Shown here: in pieces, positions 51,418-61,291 of the stretch | Layout of the letters: each line of letters opens with the position of its first letter | How positions within the stretch are numbered: position 1 is the first letter of the stretch | Assembly (NCBI RefSeq): GCF_022095615.2 | Contig: NZ_CP155562.1 | Span: 13,353-77,352, forward strand | DNA from: Bacillus thuringiensis | GTDB lineage: Bacteria; Bacillota; Bacilli; Bacillales; Bacillaceae_G | Length of the DNA stretch: 64,000 bases | Direction of reading: 5' to 3' | Made by a program: the position numbers and the translations under genes | The notes under the pieces: generated by a model | Seen by the model: the letters and a program-made list of their open reading frames with translations, nothing else | What the model was told of the DNA's origin: nothing | The model's database searches: none

Positions 51418-52356
51418 GTGGGATTAAAAGAAAGGTTGAATAAGTGGAGGGAAAAAAGGAGGAAACCTTTCCGAATACCTTCGTATAAAGCGAAGAAGAT
51501 CGGGAATGTGGTCTTCTGGGTACTCTTCTTATGGATGTTCACGGTTTCGATTACCGGGCTTATTACGAATAATAAATTGAAAGCAATGGTGCAAAAGGGG
51601 CCGGATTCTAAAGTGCAATTAGATCAGAATGGAGCTACACGGCCAGAAGCGGTAGAATTTACAAAGCAATTTGCAAAGGAATACTTTACCTGGAAACGTG
51701 GGGATAACGAGCGTGCTAATAGAGAAGGGCGTTTAAAACCCTATTTATTAGAAGGAGCAGACCCACAAGCTGGATTAGATATGCACAGTCTTCAGTGGGA
51801 TGCAAATTATGTACAAGCTTCCATTGTGCGGGTAAAAGAGACTGGAAAACAAAGTGCAGATATGGTTCTTAAAGTGGATTATAAACTTACTCGTCAAGAT
51901 GAAGGGAAAGACGTTACAGAAACAATTGCTGTACCAATTCAAACGGATGGAAAAGGGTTTATTGTAACAGGAAATCCTCAAGTGGTTAAAGTAGACAATA
52001 AAGCAAAAATCAAAGTTGATAAAGATGAAAAGCAGTCAGATGAAGCAGATTATAAAGCGAAACAAGAAATTCGCGACTTCTTACCAACTTTCTTCAAGTC
52101 TTACACAACAGCGACCCAAAAAGAATTGGAGTATGTATTACACAACAAAGATATTAAAGGGTTAGAAGGAGCGCTACACTTTGAACAAATCAAAGAAACG
52201 AAGGTATATGTAGGATCAAAGAAAGGTACGTTTGATGTTTATACAATTGCTGAAATGAAGGATGCTGTTTCAGAATCCAAAATGACAATGAAATATGTAT
52301 TAACAGTTAAAAAAGAAGGAAAACAATATATCGTCACTGATATGACTGTGAAATAG
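51418..52356 (+). CDS. tcpC: TcpC-like conjugation protein (VirB8-like)
   Basis: 312 aa, GTG start after AGGAGTGAAATG. Basic N-terminus, one membrane helix (VVFWVLFLWMFTVSITGLI), then two NTF2-like domains (ATRPEAVEFTKQFAKEYFTW...; AKQEIRDFLPTFFKSYTTATQKELEYVL...), the arrangement of TcpC from Clostridium plasmids and Tn916 Orf13. It forms part of the periplasm-facing scaffold. Followed at once by TcpD- and TcpE-like genes. Confidence 0.85.
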   Translation: MGLKERLNKWREKRRKPFRIPSYKAKKIGNVVFWVLFLWMFTVSITGLITNNKLKAMVQKGPDSKVQLDQNGATRPEAVEFTKQFAKEYFTWKRGDNERANREGRLKPYLLEGADPQAGLDMHSLQWDANYVQASIVRVKETGKQSADMVLKVDYKLTRQDEGKDVTETIAVPIQTDGKGFIVTGNPQVVKVDNKAKIKVDKDEKQSDEADYKAKQEIRDFLPTFFKSYTTATQKELEYVLHNKDIKGLEGALHFEQIKETKVYVGSKKGTFDVYTIAEMKDAVSESKMTMKYVLTVKKEGKQYIVTDMTVK

Positions 52357-52371
52357 AGAGGGGAAAATAAA

Positions 52372-52617
52372 ATGAATTTATTAAATAATATGATACTAGG
52401 ATTTGGTTTGGATGGAGCGTATGACTGGGTTAAAACACAAGGGAAATATGCTTTAGGGATTATCATTATTGGGTTAGTTATCTTTTGTATTGCGAAGCGG
52501 GCATGGGGCTTCCTTGTTACAATTGTTATCGCGGGTGGCCTTGGATTCTTCCTTGTAGCAGCACCAGAAACTCTTGAAAAAGTAGGATCATTCTTAGGTG
52601 GAATGTTAGGAATGTAA
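52372..52617 (+). CDS. tcpD: TcpD-like membrane protein
   Basis: 81 aa, GAGGGG 7 bases upstream. Two helices (YALGIIIIGLVIFCIAKRAW; FLVTIVIAGGLGFFLVAAPETL). Size, order between tcpC and tcpE, and the helix pair match TcpD family transfer membrane proteins. Confidence 0.75.
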   Translation: MNLLNNMILGFGLDGAYDWVKTQGKYALGIIIIGLVIFCIAKRAWGFLVTIVIAGGLGFFLVAAPETLEKVGSFLGGMLGM

Positions 52618-52635
52618 TTAAATAAGGAGGCGTTC

Positions 52636-53175
52636 TTGCTGATGGAAGAAAAATCAAAACCTTTTATTGTATATACTTTCGGAAGTTATATGAAATATGA
52701 ACGTCGCCAATATGAATTATTAGGCTATCGTCTTCCACGACCTGTGTCGTGGAAGATGTTAGGCTATTATGCCTTAATAGTATTGGTGTTTGTTATATTA
52801 AGAGTTTTCCCATTAACTTCTTGGTTTATTGGACCAATTGCAGATGAATTTTGGCTTCCATATTATATTATCATTCCAGGTTTTGCAGTTTGGGGCTTAG
52901 ATACGTATAAAACAGATGGTAAGTCATTTTTAGTGTTTGCTAGATCATGGATTTTATTTAAATTAAGGCCACATAAAATGTCACGCTTTATAAAGTTTGA
53001 AAAACCAAAAAAATATGTTTTTGAAAGTCCTATTTTCATTCGTTACCGTGAATCGGATATTGTTCCTATTATACCTACGAGTCAAGGGGAGGTTGAAGAT
53101 TACCCGTTGACTTTAATAGAACAAGAGACAGAAGAATTCGAAACAATGCGTTTAGAAGAAGACGAATGGTATTAA
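52636..53175 (+). CDS. tcpE: TcpE-like conjugal transfer membrane protein
   Basis: 179 aa from TTG (AAGGAGG five bases ahead) or 177 aa from the ATG six bases on. YTFGSYMKYERRQYELLGYRLPRPVSW at the N-terminus, then two helices (MLGYYALIVLVFVILRVFPL; YYIIIPGFAVWGLDTYKTDGKS) are typical of TcpE. It partners the VirB4 ATPase gene that follows. Confidence 0.85.
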   Translation: MLMEEKSKPFIVYTFGSYMKYERRQYELLGYRLPRPVSWKMLGYYALIVLVFVILRVFPLTSWFIGPIADEFWLPYYIIIPGFAVWGLDTYKTDGKSFLVFARSWILFKLRPHKMSRFIKFEKPKKYVFESPIFIRYRESDIVPIIPTSQGEVEDYPLTLIEQETEEFETMRLEEDEWY

Positions 53176-53239
53176 AATAAGAGGATGAAATTGAATGTTT
53201 AATAAAAAATATTGAAAATATAGAAGGTGAGGATATTTA

Positions 53240-55828
53240 ATGCTTGCGTTAAATAGTGTATCGGAATTCCCAATTAATCATGTAGAGGATAATCTTTGTT
53301 TTTGTCCAGATCAGAGGGTTTGGAGTATTTATGAAGTCGAAGGTTTTGAATATGAACATCAAAGTGATCGGATGAAGAAAACATATTTCTCAAACCAGAA
53401 GTCTTTATTTACACAATTAGAAAGTGATTTTCATTTACTTGTCATTCCAAAAGTAACTGATTCTGACGCAATTATAGATGAACATATTGCAAGATTGAAA
53501 GGACCTTTGTCTAACACGGCAAAGGTCCTTTTTGAAAAAGTGAAATTATATTTGCAACAATCATCAGTCTCAAAAGAAAATACAGAATATCATTTTTTCT
53601 TATTGGTGCAATTAAATCAGGATAGAAAAGAAAAACAAGTCAAAAATCCAGTAATTGAAACCTCAAAATTCGCACGAAAATTTATAAAGGGGTTTACTGA
53701 AACGCCGTTTCGAGCAATGGGAATTGAAGAAAGTGATTTGTTAGAAGAAGAGATTAATGATTATAAGGAAGCTGAAGATGGTATTTATAATCAATTGTTA
53801 GGCGCTTTTCGTTTTGTGAGAAGAGCGACGCCACCAGTTACAAGGTTCTTAATTGAACATAATTTCAGTCGTGGAATGACAGCTCCAGAAACAGTGAAGG
53901 ATTGGAATGTAGGAAGAAAAATTTCATGGGTAGATGAAAATGGAGAAACTAAAAAGGCTACACGTCCAGATCGTGATGCTATTCTCCGCTTAACTGAGTG
54001 TGAAGTAGATGAAGAGCCTGGCCGTTGTATTCGACTTCAAAGGAGAAATGCAGAGGGGGATTTAGAAGAAAGTTACGTTTCGTTTCTTGCAGTAAGTGAT
54101 ATGGACCCACAATCACATTTTCCAGGCCGAGAATGGATATATCGTATACAATCGCATTCTTTAAAATTCCCGGTGGAAGTAAGTATTCGTGGTCATCATA
54201 TGGAGAATGTGAGTGTTCTAAAAGGATTGCAAAATAGCGAGCGGGAATTAAATGACCAACGTCACCAGGCGGCACTTGGTGGAACAGTAGACCGGACTGT
54301 AGATCGTAAGGCGGCCGGAGTTAAACTGATGCAAGACGTTTTCCAGACAACGGGTGCACCAGGATTTGAAATGAGTATTTTATTTGCTGTTCATGCTCAA
54401 GATCAAAAAACATTGGCTCATCGCGTTAAGAAACTAATTACAGAGTATAGAAAGATGAAAATTCAATTAGTAAATCCTTATGGCGATCAGATGGCATATT
54501 TCTATGAATTTTTCCCAGGGGCCAAACGCTATAATAAAGATTTTAAAATATATGCGGAGCCAGGAGTTTTAGCACAAGGTATGTTTGGGGCAACAACACA
54601 AATTGGCGACAATCAAGGGTTCTATATTGGTCGTACAGTTAAATTAAATCGCCCAGTCTTTATTAGACCAGACTTAGCAGCAAAAGCGCTAGAGAACTTA
54701 AATAATGAATTTGATAGTTTATCAGTAATGATAGCCGGTATGACAGGGAAAGGGAAATCGTTCTTAATGAACATCTTATTATACTGGATTGTTATGAGCG
54801 ATGGGCTTGCATTTTGTGTCGATCCTAAAGGGGATAGAAGTGAATGGCCAAAATTGCTCCCAGGGTTTAAGAAAAATAAGGATCAATTGGAAGTGTGGAC
54901 TTTAGGACAAAGTGAACGTGATAAAGGATGTTTAGACCCATTCCGTGTTAGTGCAACAAAAGAAGATGCGATGAGTTTATCGTTGGAAGTTTTAACATAT
55001 TTAACAGGTGTAACGCTAGAGAATTCAAAATATGACTTCCTATGGACAGCAATTCAACGAGTGGCAAAGAAAGAAGAGCCTTGTTTATCTTTAGTAAAAG
55101 ATGAATTGTTTGAAATGAAACAAGATGGTGAATTGATCCAAGAAGAGTTGGCATTATTAACAGAATTAGTAACACGTTTAAATACAATTGAAAATTCGCC
55201 ACTTGCAAATCTATTGTTTGGTAAGCCTGGCCAGGATTACAGAGCCTTAGATTTAGAAAGGGCTTTACAAGTTTTACAAATTCAACATTTATCATTACCA
55301 CCATTAGAGCAAACTGTATTGAGTATTACTGATAAATTATCAGAAAGTGTTCTTACAGCTTTAACAGCATTCGGTAAATCCCTTATGCTTTCAACAGATC
55401 GTAAGAAATTTAAAGTTTATATTCAAGATGAAGCTAAAAACGTTATGCGAAATCGTGAAGGGGCAAAACTTTCGGATGAAATTATTCGTAAAGGGCGTTA
55501 TCACAATACAGGATTATATCTTGGTACACAAAATGCGAGCGATTTTAATTCAGCGAATAAGGAGATTGCCAACGTTGGAATGAAATTCTCCTATTGCTTG
55601 AAAAATGATGCTGAAGCAAAAGAAATGTTAGGATATTATAATTTGCCAGTAACAGACGCTAATATAAGAATGTTGCAGAATTTAAAAAGGGGTCATTGCT
55701 TGTTCCAAGACATCTATGGACGTACAGCAGTTATTAAAGTTGATCCTGTTTTCAAAGAATTAGCAGAGGCATTTGATTCTTCAACGAAAACAGCGGAAGA
55801 ACGTGAACAGGAACTCGCGGGCGCTTAA
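53240..55828 (+). CDS. virB4: VirB4-family T4SS ATPase (TcpF-like)
   Basis: 862 aa, GAAGGTGAGGA before ATG. N-terminal domain of VirB4 type; Walker A VMIAGMTGKGKSFLMNILLYW near residue 500, AFCVDPKGDRSEWP, Walker B FKVYIQDEAKNVMRNREG near 727, and GLYLGTQNASDFNS. It energises assembly of the conjugation channel in the cytoplasmic membrane. The second T4SS ATPase beside the coupling-protein candidate. Confidence 0.9.
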   Translation: MLALNSVSEFPINHVEDNLCFCPDQRVWSIYEVEGFEYEHQSDRMKKTYFSNQKSLFTQLESDFHLLVIPKVTDSDAIIDEHIARLKGPLSNTAKVLFEKVKLYLQQSSVSKENTEYHFFLLVQLNQDRKEKQVKNPVIETSKFARKFIKGFTETPFRAMGIEESDLLEEEINDYKEAEDGIYNQLLGAFRFVRRATPPVTRFLIEHNFSRGMTAPETVKDWNVGRKISWVDENGETKKATRPDRDAILRLTECEVDEEPGRCIRLQRRNAEGDLEESYVSFLAVSDMDPQSHFPGREWIYRIQSHSLKFPVEVSIRGHHMENVSVLKGLQNSERELNDQRHQAALGGTVDRTVDRKAAGVKLMQDVFQTTGAPGFEMSILFAVHAQDQKTLAHRVKKLITEYRKMKIQLVNPYGDQMAYFYEFFPGAKRYNKDFKIYAEPGVLAQGMFGATTQIGDNQGFYIGRTVKLNRPVFIRPDLAAKALENLNNEFDSLSVMIAGMTGKGKSFLMNILLYWIVMSDGLAFCVDPKGDRSEWPKLLPGFKKNKDQLEVWTLGQSERDKGCLDPFRVSATKEDAMSLSLEVLTYLTGVTLENSKYDFLWTAIQRVAKKEEPCLSLVKDELFEMKQDGELIQEELALLTELVTRLNTIENSPLANLLFGKPGQDYRALDLERALQVLQIQHLSLPPLEQTVLSITDKLSESVLTALTAFGKSLMLSTDRKKFKVYIQDEAKNVMRNREGAKLSDEIIRKGRYHNTGLYLGTQNASDFNSANKEIANVGMKFSYCLKNDAEAKEMLGYYNLPVTDANIRMLQNLKRGHCLFQDIYGRTAVIKVDPVFKELAEAFDSSTKTAEEREQELAGA

Positions 55829-55856
55829 TATAAGGCGAAATAGGAGTGAAGGAATC

Positions 55857-56372
55857 GTGAAATATAAAAGAACATTGGGCTATTTAGTAGGAGCTATTAT
55901 GGCTGGAGGGTTAATTGTAACAACCCTTACAGCCTGTCAATCTACTAAAAGTGAAGTGATAGATAATCAGAAATCGATTAATATAAAAGCGGCTGATAAA
56001 GCAGCCTTGGAATATATGAAAGCTTATATTGAATTAGATAATAAAAAAATGAATGAATTGCATATAAATGAATACGAATTTTTGAAGGAATACAATGTAA
56101 CATATCCAGGGGCAAGTGATAAATTGAACGGGCGATATGAGCTGTTTAGGTATGATCTAGAAGAAGGTTCAAATGAATTTTATTACAAGGCTCGTTATTA
56201 TCATCCAGGTACAGGTGGGAAGAGTAGTGTGGAATTAAAAATGATAAAAGATAAAAAAGATGGAAAATGGAAGAATTACGGTTGGGCTTGGGGAGATACT
56301 CACAATTTAGAGTCCATTGTAGGAGATAAGAAGCCAATACAAGTCCATAAGTGGGAGGGGGAACGAGAATGA
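55857..56372 (+). CDS. Lipoprotein with NTF2-like domain, transfer operon
   Basis: 171 aa from GTG at 55857 after AGGAGTGAAGGAA. Signal peptide with lipobox VTTLTAC, so a lipid-anchored outer-face protein. Mature part (IKAADKAALEYMKAYIELDNKKMNELHINEYEFL) resembles small NTF2-like/DUF4878-type domains. It may stabilise the channel. Its stop overlaps the next start (ATGA). Confidence 0.75.
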   Translation: MKYKRTLGYLVGAIMAGGLIVTTLTACQSTKSEVIDNQKSINIKAADKAALEYMKAYIELDNKKMNELHINEYEFLKEYNVTYPGASDKLNGRYELFRYDLEEGSNEFYYKARYYHPGTGGKSSVELKMIKDKKDGKWKNYGWAWGDTHNLESIVGDKKPIQVHKWEGERE

Positions 56373-59300
56373 AAAAGCTCTTCCCTCTTTTTATGGCCAT
56401 TTTTATTTTATTTGTCGGTACTGTGCCGAATGTAGCCTTTGCAGAGGACGAACCAAAAGCGTCAGAGGCCAATACAATTTCAGGTAACTTGTTTGATAAA
56501 TCTAAACAAGAAGATTTTGAGAATGTTCATTATGAGATAGATACCGCACCACATAAAGACGATGAGAAAGGCTTTTTCTCAAAGGCTTGGGGCTATATGT
56601 TTGGTGATGATTCTGTGGGGAAAGATATACAGCGGAAAATTAATGGAGTTGGTCAATGGATAGTTTCATTAATGTTCCAGTTTGGGGTTTGGTTGACAAA
56701 AATATTGTTATTTATAGTAGAACAATCCTTCAGCTTAGACATTATCGATGTTGTTGCAGATAAATTAGGTAAAGCAATGCAAAATATAGCGGGGATTGGA
56801 AGTAAACCGGAATTTGAAAGTGAAGGTTTATTCCCGTCGATTATTAAAATGACATGTATTTTATCTGTTATATATTTTATTTATCTGTTTTTTGTAAAAA
56901 GACAAATGACAAAGGGGATAAGTGAATTATTTAAGGTAGTGTGTGTTATTGCAGGGATATTGATTTACATCGCAAATGCACCAGCGATTCTGAAAGGAAT
57001 GAATACAATTAGTTCTGAAATTAGTCTTCAAGTTTTAAGTAAGACAACCGGAACGATCCATGGGAATCCAGGGCAAACAAAAAGTCGGGCTATAGCGAAT
57101 GTAAAAGCACAAATGTGGGAATTGATGGTGGAACGTCCATATTTGTACTTACAATATGGTCAAGATTCACTAGACACTATTGGTGTCGAGAGGGTAAATA
57201 AATTAATCAATACACCACCTGGGGAAGATAGGGTTAAGTTAGTAACAGAAGATGTTAAAGAACATAAGAATTTTATGATGACAAATGAGTCGGTAGGGGA
57301 GCGATTGATATTTACATTTATGTACTACATTGTAAATACTTTTGCAGGAGCTCCAACAGCAGTTATATGCTTGCTGATAGTAGCGTGCCAATTGTTATTT
57401 ATGGTAATGAGTATTATTGGTCCAATAGCGATGGCTTTTGCATTACTACCTAAAAATAGGCGCGTTTTAATTAGTTGGGCTGAACAATGGCTTAAACCGT
57501 TAGCCGCAAAAATATTCTTGTCACTTATTGTAATTATTCTGTTTTCAATTGCTGGGCTGTTATATGAACTTCCGGAAGCGGGAACATCTGGCTATTTAAT
57601 GACGATGATCCTTCAGATTCTGGTATTTGTCCTTTGTTATATCTTTAGAGATAACATCAAAGCGGCATTCCGTAAATCGAAGGTTGCGTATAATTCATTT
57701 ACGGATTTAGAGTATATGGCAGGCAAAACAAAGGATGGATTTAATCGAACAATGGATGGCATTAATGCAGGTGTAGGAAGAGCAAAAGATATGTTTGGAG
57801 ATTCTGATCCAAATTATATGGGGGATGATCCTTCTGAACATACAGCTGATGAAAGCGGAACAAAACAAGCTACCCTAGATGAAGAGAAAGTTTCGGGAGA
57901 AAGTGAAGAAGAAAAAACAAAATATGCAAGTATTGGTGAAGAAGACGAACAAACAGAACAACATCAAGACGAAGAAAAGCAAGTCGAGGAAGAACAAGAA
58001 AGAGCCACAATTGATGAAGATGAGGATGAAGTGGTTGTAAATGCAGAGCAAGAAGAGACAGAAGAGTATCAAGAAGATCAAGAAGAAGTCAATCCAGAAA
58101 ACCTTGCATCGTTAGAAGGAGTTGAAGAAGAAAATCCGGAGTTATCTGAAGTAGAAGATGCGGAGCAGCCTGAACAGGATGATTCTTCTCAATACGAAAA
58201 TCAAGAAGGAGAAGATAACAACGAAGAACTTTCAAAAATTAATGAGGAAAGAGAAGGTACAGAAAAAAGCGATTCAGAATTGCAGGATGTAGAAGCTCAA
58301 GAACAAGGTGAGCAGGATGATCCATCTGATTATGAAACTGAAAACCAAGAAGGAAACAATGAAGAATTGGCAACGGTGAATGGAAATGATGAAGAAGAAA
58401 ATCCGGAGTTGTCCGATGTAGAAGATATAGATCAGCCTGAGCAGGACGATCCTTCTCAATACGAAAACCAAGAAGGGGAAGATAATAACGAAGAACTTTC
58501 AGAAATTAGAGAGGAAGGAGAAGGGGCAAACCAAAATGATTCAGAATTGCAGGATGTAGAAGCTCCAGAGCAAGGTGAGCAGGATGACCCATCTAATTAT
58601 GAAACAGAAAATCAAGAAGAAAATAATGAAGAATTGGCAACAATGAATGGGAATGATGGCGAAGAAGAAAATCCGGAATTGTCCGATGTAGAAGATATAA
58701 AGCAGCCTGAGCAAGATGATCCTTCCGATTACGAAACAGAACAAGATGGAGGGAACGGTGAAGTTTTAGTAACGACTGAAGAAACTGAAGTGGATTCAGC
58801 ACAAAATAATGAACCGTTATCAGATGTAGAAACACCAGAACAAGTAGAACAAGATGATTCCTCTAATTACGAAGCTGGATATGAAGAAGGAAATGCAATG
58901 GAGTTAGCGACAACAGAAGAAAGTACTACAGACTCGCAAAAAGAGAATATGGAAGTGTCAGATATAGAAACACCAGAACAGGTAGAACAAGATGATTCCT
59001 CTAATTACGAAGCTGGACATGGAGAAGGAAACGCAATGGAGTTAGCGACGACAGAAGAAAGTACTACAGACTCGCAAAAAGAGAATATGGAAGTATCAGA
59101 TATAGAAACACCAGGACACCAGGAGCAAGATAACGTTTCGGAATATGAAACTGAAAATGGTGAAGGAGCCTTAAATCAAATTGCCAGTGTTGGACAGCTG
59201 AACTCTTCAGAAGGAACTTCAAATTCAACTGGAAAATCAGGTGAGATTGTACCATCATTGGATGAAAAACAAGGGGTAGTTAATCCATCTGGTATAGATC

Positions 59301-59962
59301 AGGAAAGTGGGAGTGAAAATGAATTTGTATTAAATGAAACGAATGGAAAGGAATTGACTTCAACAAAAGGGTTGGAGGCAAAAAGTTCGACGAAAACGGA
59401 AGGTTTTAATTTAGAGGGAAGTCCAATTGGAAATGGTTCGACAAAAGTATCGTCAGTTGGTGAATTTAATATAGCGAAGCCTGGTGGAATGGGTATAAAT
59501 AATGAATCGATGAATGTTAATGATATCCAAGGTGCATCCGTCGAATCTTCGGGAGACTTGACGATGACAAGCCCGGATTCGCTAGAATCTTCCGGTTCGA
59601 TTCCTGGACAAACTATGAATGGAAGTAGTTTAGGAGAACAAGGGATAAAAGGTCAAACTATGAATGGAAATAGTTTAGGAGAACAAGAGGTAAAAGGTCA
59701 ATCTTTTGAAGGGAGCCAAGTCTTGCAAAGACAAGGGGCTTCGCAAGAGATTAGGGGAGCGGTGGAAGCGAAGCCGTCAGAACATGTAGAGTCTTCGCAA
59801 GCCGATAAAATAAATAGAACAAATGAAACAACACATATAGAATCCGCACAAGCAGAAGTAGCAGCATCGCAAGAAATTATGATAGATGCGACACAACAAA
59901 AGGTAGAGTTAGAAACCTTAGCTGAAGAAAATGAAATAAAAATAGAAACAGAAACAATATAA
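56369..59962 (+). CDS. virB6: VirB6-like channel protein with long repetitive acidic tail
   Basis: 1,197 aa from MKKLFPLF after GGGAGGGGGAA. Signal peptide ending VAFAEDE, then about six membrane helices between 90 and 430, followed by a cytoplasmic/extracellular tail of some 740 residues. The tail has eight EQDDxSxYE units (about 44-46 aa each; 58140-59150) and further Gly/Ser-rich repeats (QTMNGxSLGEQ). VirB6/TcpH proteins form the transfer pore. The tail is very acidic and likely disordered. 138-bp DNA repeats (58831, 58969, 59107) show recent unit duplication. Confidence 0.78.
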   Translation: MKKLFPLFMAIFILFVGTVPNVAFAEDEPKASEANTISGNLFDKSKQEDFENVHYEIDTAPHKDDEKGFFSKAWGYMFGDDSVGKDIQRKINGVGQWIVSLMFQFGVWLTKILLFIVEQSFSLDIIDVVADKLGKAMQNIAGIGSKPEFESEGLFPSIIKMTCILSVIYFIYLFFVKRQMTKGISELFKVVCVIAGILIYIANAPAILKGMNTISSEISLQVLSKTTGTIHGNPGQTKSRAIANVKAQMWELMVERPYLYLQYGQDSLDTIGVERVNKLINTPPGEDRVKLVTEDVKEHKNFMMTNESVGERLIFTFMYYIVNTFAGAPTAVICLLIVACQLLFMVMSIIGPIAMAFALLPKNRRVLISWAEQWLKPLAAKIFLSLIVIILFSIAGLLYELPEAGTSGYLMTMILQILVFVLCYIFRDNIKAAFRKSKVAYNSFTDLEYMAGKTKDGFNRTMDGINAGVGRAKDMFGDSDPNYMGDDPSEHTADESGTKQATLDEEKVSGESEEEKTKYASIGEEDEQTEQHQDEEKQVEEEQERATIDEDEDEVVVNAEQEETEEYQEDQEEVNPENLASLEGVEEENPELSEVEDAEQPEQDDSSQYENQEGEDNNEELSKINEEREGTEKSDSELQDVEAQEQGEQDDPSDYETENQEGNNEELATVNGNDEEENPELSDVEDIDQPEQDDPSQYENQEGEDNNEELSEIREEGEGANQNDSELQDVEAPEQGEQDDPSNYETENQEENNEELATMNGNDGEEENPELSDVEDIKQPEQDDPSDYETEQDGGNGEVLVTTEETEVDSAQNNEPLSDVETPEQVEQDDSSNYEAGYEEGNAMELATTEESTTDSQKENMEVSDIETPEQVEQDDSSNYEAGHGEGNAMELATTEESTTDSQKENMEVSDIETPGHQEQDNVSEYETENGEGALNQIASVGQLNSSEGTSNSTGKSGEIVPSLDEKQGVVNPSGIDQESGSENEFVLNETNGKELTSTKGLEAKSSTKTEGFNLEGSPIGNGSTKVSSVGEFNIAKPGGMGINNESMNVNDIQGASVESSGDLTMTSPDSLESSGSIPGQTMNGSSLGEQGIKGQTMNGNSLGEQEVKGQSFEGSQVLQRQGASQEIRGAVEAKPSEHVESSQADKINRTNETTHIESAQAEVAASQEIMIDATQQKVELETLAEENEIKIETETI

Positions 59963-59980
59963 AAATATGTATTTAGTTAC

Positions 59981-60010
59981 AATGCCTCGCTAGTTTATAG
60001 CGGGGCATTT
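59981..60010 (+). terminator. Terminator after the VirB6-like gene
   Basis: Stem AATGCCTCGCT / AGCGGGGCATT followed by TTTT. Confidence 0.75.
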
Positions 60011-60033
60011 TTTGTAAGGGAGGTACATGAAGC

Positions 60034-61143
60034 GTGGATTTAGAGCACGAGGATATAGAGGAAAAAGAAGCCAAAAAGAAAGCGAAAATAAGTAAAGTCC
60101 GTAAACTATGGATGGTTAGTGGTTGTTTGTTTAGTAGTGTTTCTCTAATTGTAATTTTCTTTGTTTTAATAGGAATCGTCTTATTTATGCTTTTAGGTGA
60201 TGAAAAAAAAGAACCAGTAAGTGGTGGGGGCGGGTTAATAGGTAATACAATTTGCCGCCCAGGGGACAAACAATTGACCGCAGCGGATTTAGACCCACAC
60301 TTGAAGGGTGTGTTTACATCTAAGGGGCAAGCTTTTATTGATGCAGGTACACAAAATAATATTGATCCAGTCTTATTAACCGCTATAGCGATGCTAGAAA
60401 CAGGTAACGGTACAAGTAATGCTGTGAAAAAATATAACAATCCAGGTGGATTAATGAACCCCGCAAGTACTAACATGACAGGCTTTATTCAGTTTGCGAC
60501 ATTAGAAGAAGGTATAAACGGCATGGCTCGTAACTTATACAAAAATTATATAGGAATGGGAATTACAACAATTGAAGCAATTGGTGCTAAGTATGCACCG
60601 CCGGGCGCGGCAAATGATCCGCACGGTACAAATGGTTTATGGCCAGCTTTAGTTACAAAGTTTGCTCAGCAGTTAGGTGGACTTACATTTAACTGTACAC
60701 CAGCAGATAGCGGAGGTGTTGGGAACGTGGGTGATCCTAGCTCGCATGGATTTGTTTTACCGATTCCAGGAAGTCCACTTGTTACCAGCCCATATGGTCC
60801 GCGTTGGGGCACGATTCATAAAGGAACGGATTATGCGTGTACGCGAGGACAGACAGCGATTGGCGCGGCAAAAGCTGGTCGAGTTGGTTTTGCACAGTTT
60901 GGAGCCAGCGGTAGTGGTTTTGGTGGATACGGAAATGCAGTGGTTCTAGAACATGAAGGCGGTTTGTGGACGTTATATGGTCATATGGACGTACTTTCTG
61001 TGCAACAGGGGCAAATGGTCCAAGCGGGGCAACAGCTCGGCGTATGTGGGGCGACAGGGCAAGTTACTGGCCCGCATTTACATTTCGAAATTAAAACATC
61101 ATTTAAATACGGTCAGGTTGACCCGGCACCATATATGCCGTAA
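60034..61143 (+). CDS. Two-domain peptidoglycan hydrolase (lysozyme-like plus M23), VirB1/TcpG-like
   Basis: 369 aa, GTG start after GGGAGG. One membrane helix (LFSSVSLIVIFFVLIGIVLFMLL), then a lysozyme-like glucosaminidase domain (IDPVLLTAIAMLETGNGTSNAVKKYNNPGGLM with catalytic Glu in LETGNG), and a C-terminal M23 endopeptidase: HKGTDYACTRGQTAIGA, VVLEHEGGLWTLYGHMDVL, GPHLHFEIK (zinc ligands H, D, H). It opens the wall for the transfer channel. Confidence 0.92.
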   Translation: MDLEHEDIEEKEAKKKAKISKVRKLWMVSGCLFSSVSLIVIFFVLIGIVLFMLLGDEKKEPVSGGGGLIGNTICRPGDKQLTAADLDPHLKGVFTSKGQAFIDAGTQNNIDPVLLTAIAMLETGNGTSNAVKKYNNPGGLMNPASTNMTGFIQFATLEEGINGMARNLYKNYIGMGITTIEAIGAKYAPPGAANDPHGTNGLWPALVTKFAQQLGGLTFNCTPADSGGVGNVGDPSSHGFVLPIPGSPLVTSPYGPRWGTIHKGTDYACTRGQTAIGAAKAGRVGFAQFGASGSGFGGYGNAVVLEHEGGLWTLYGHMDVLSVQQGQMVQAGQQLGVCGATGQVTGPHLHFEIKTSFKYGQVDPAPYMP

Positions 61144-61291
61144 TAAGACCTACGGTAATATGTCAACTAAAAAATATAAACGTTTAAAGTTATCAAAGGG
61201 CAATTTGCTAAAAAAAGACATCACGAAACTAGACCAGCATTATATGTAAAATAATGGAATTTATTCAAAGGTAGCGATGACAAATTTTATG

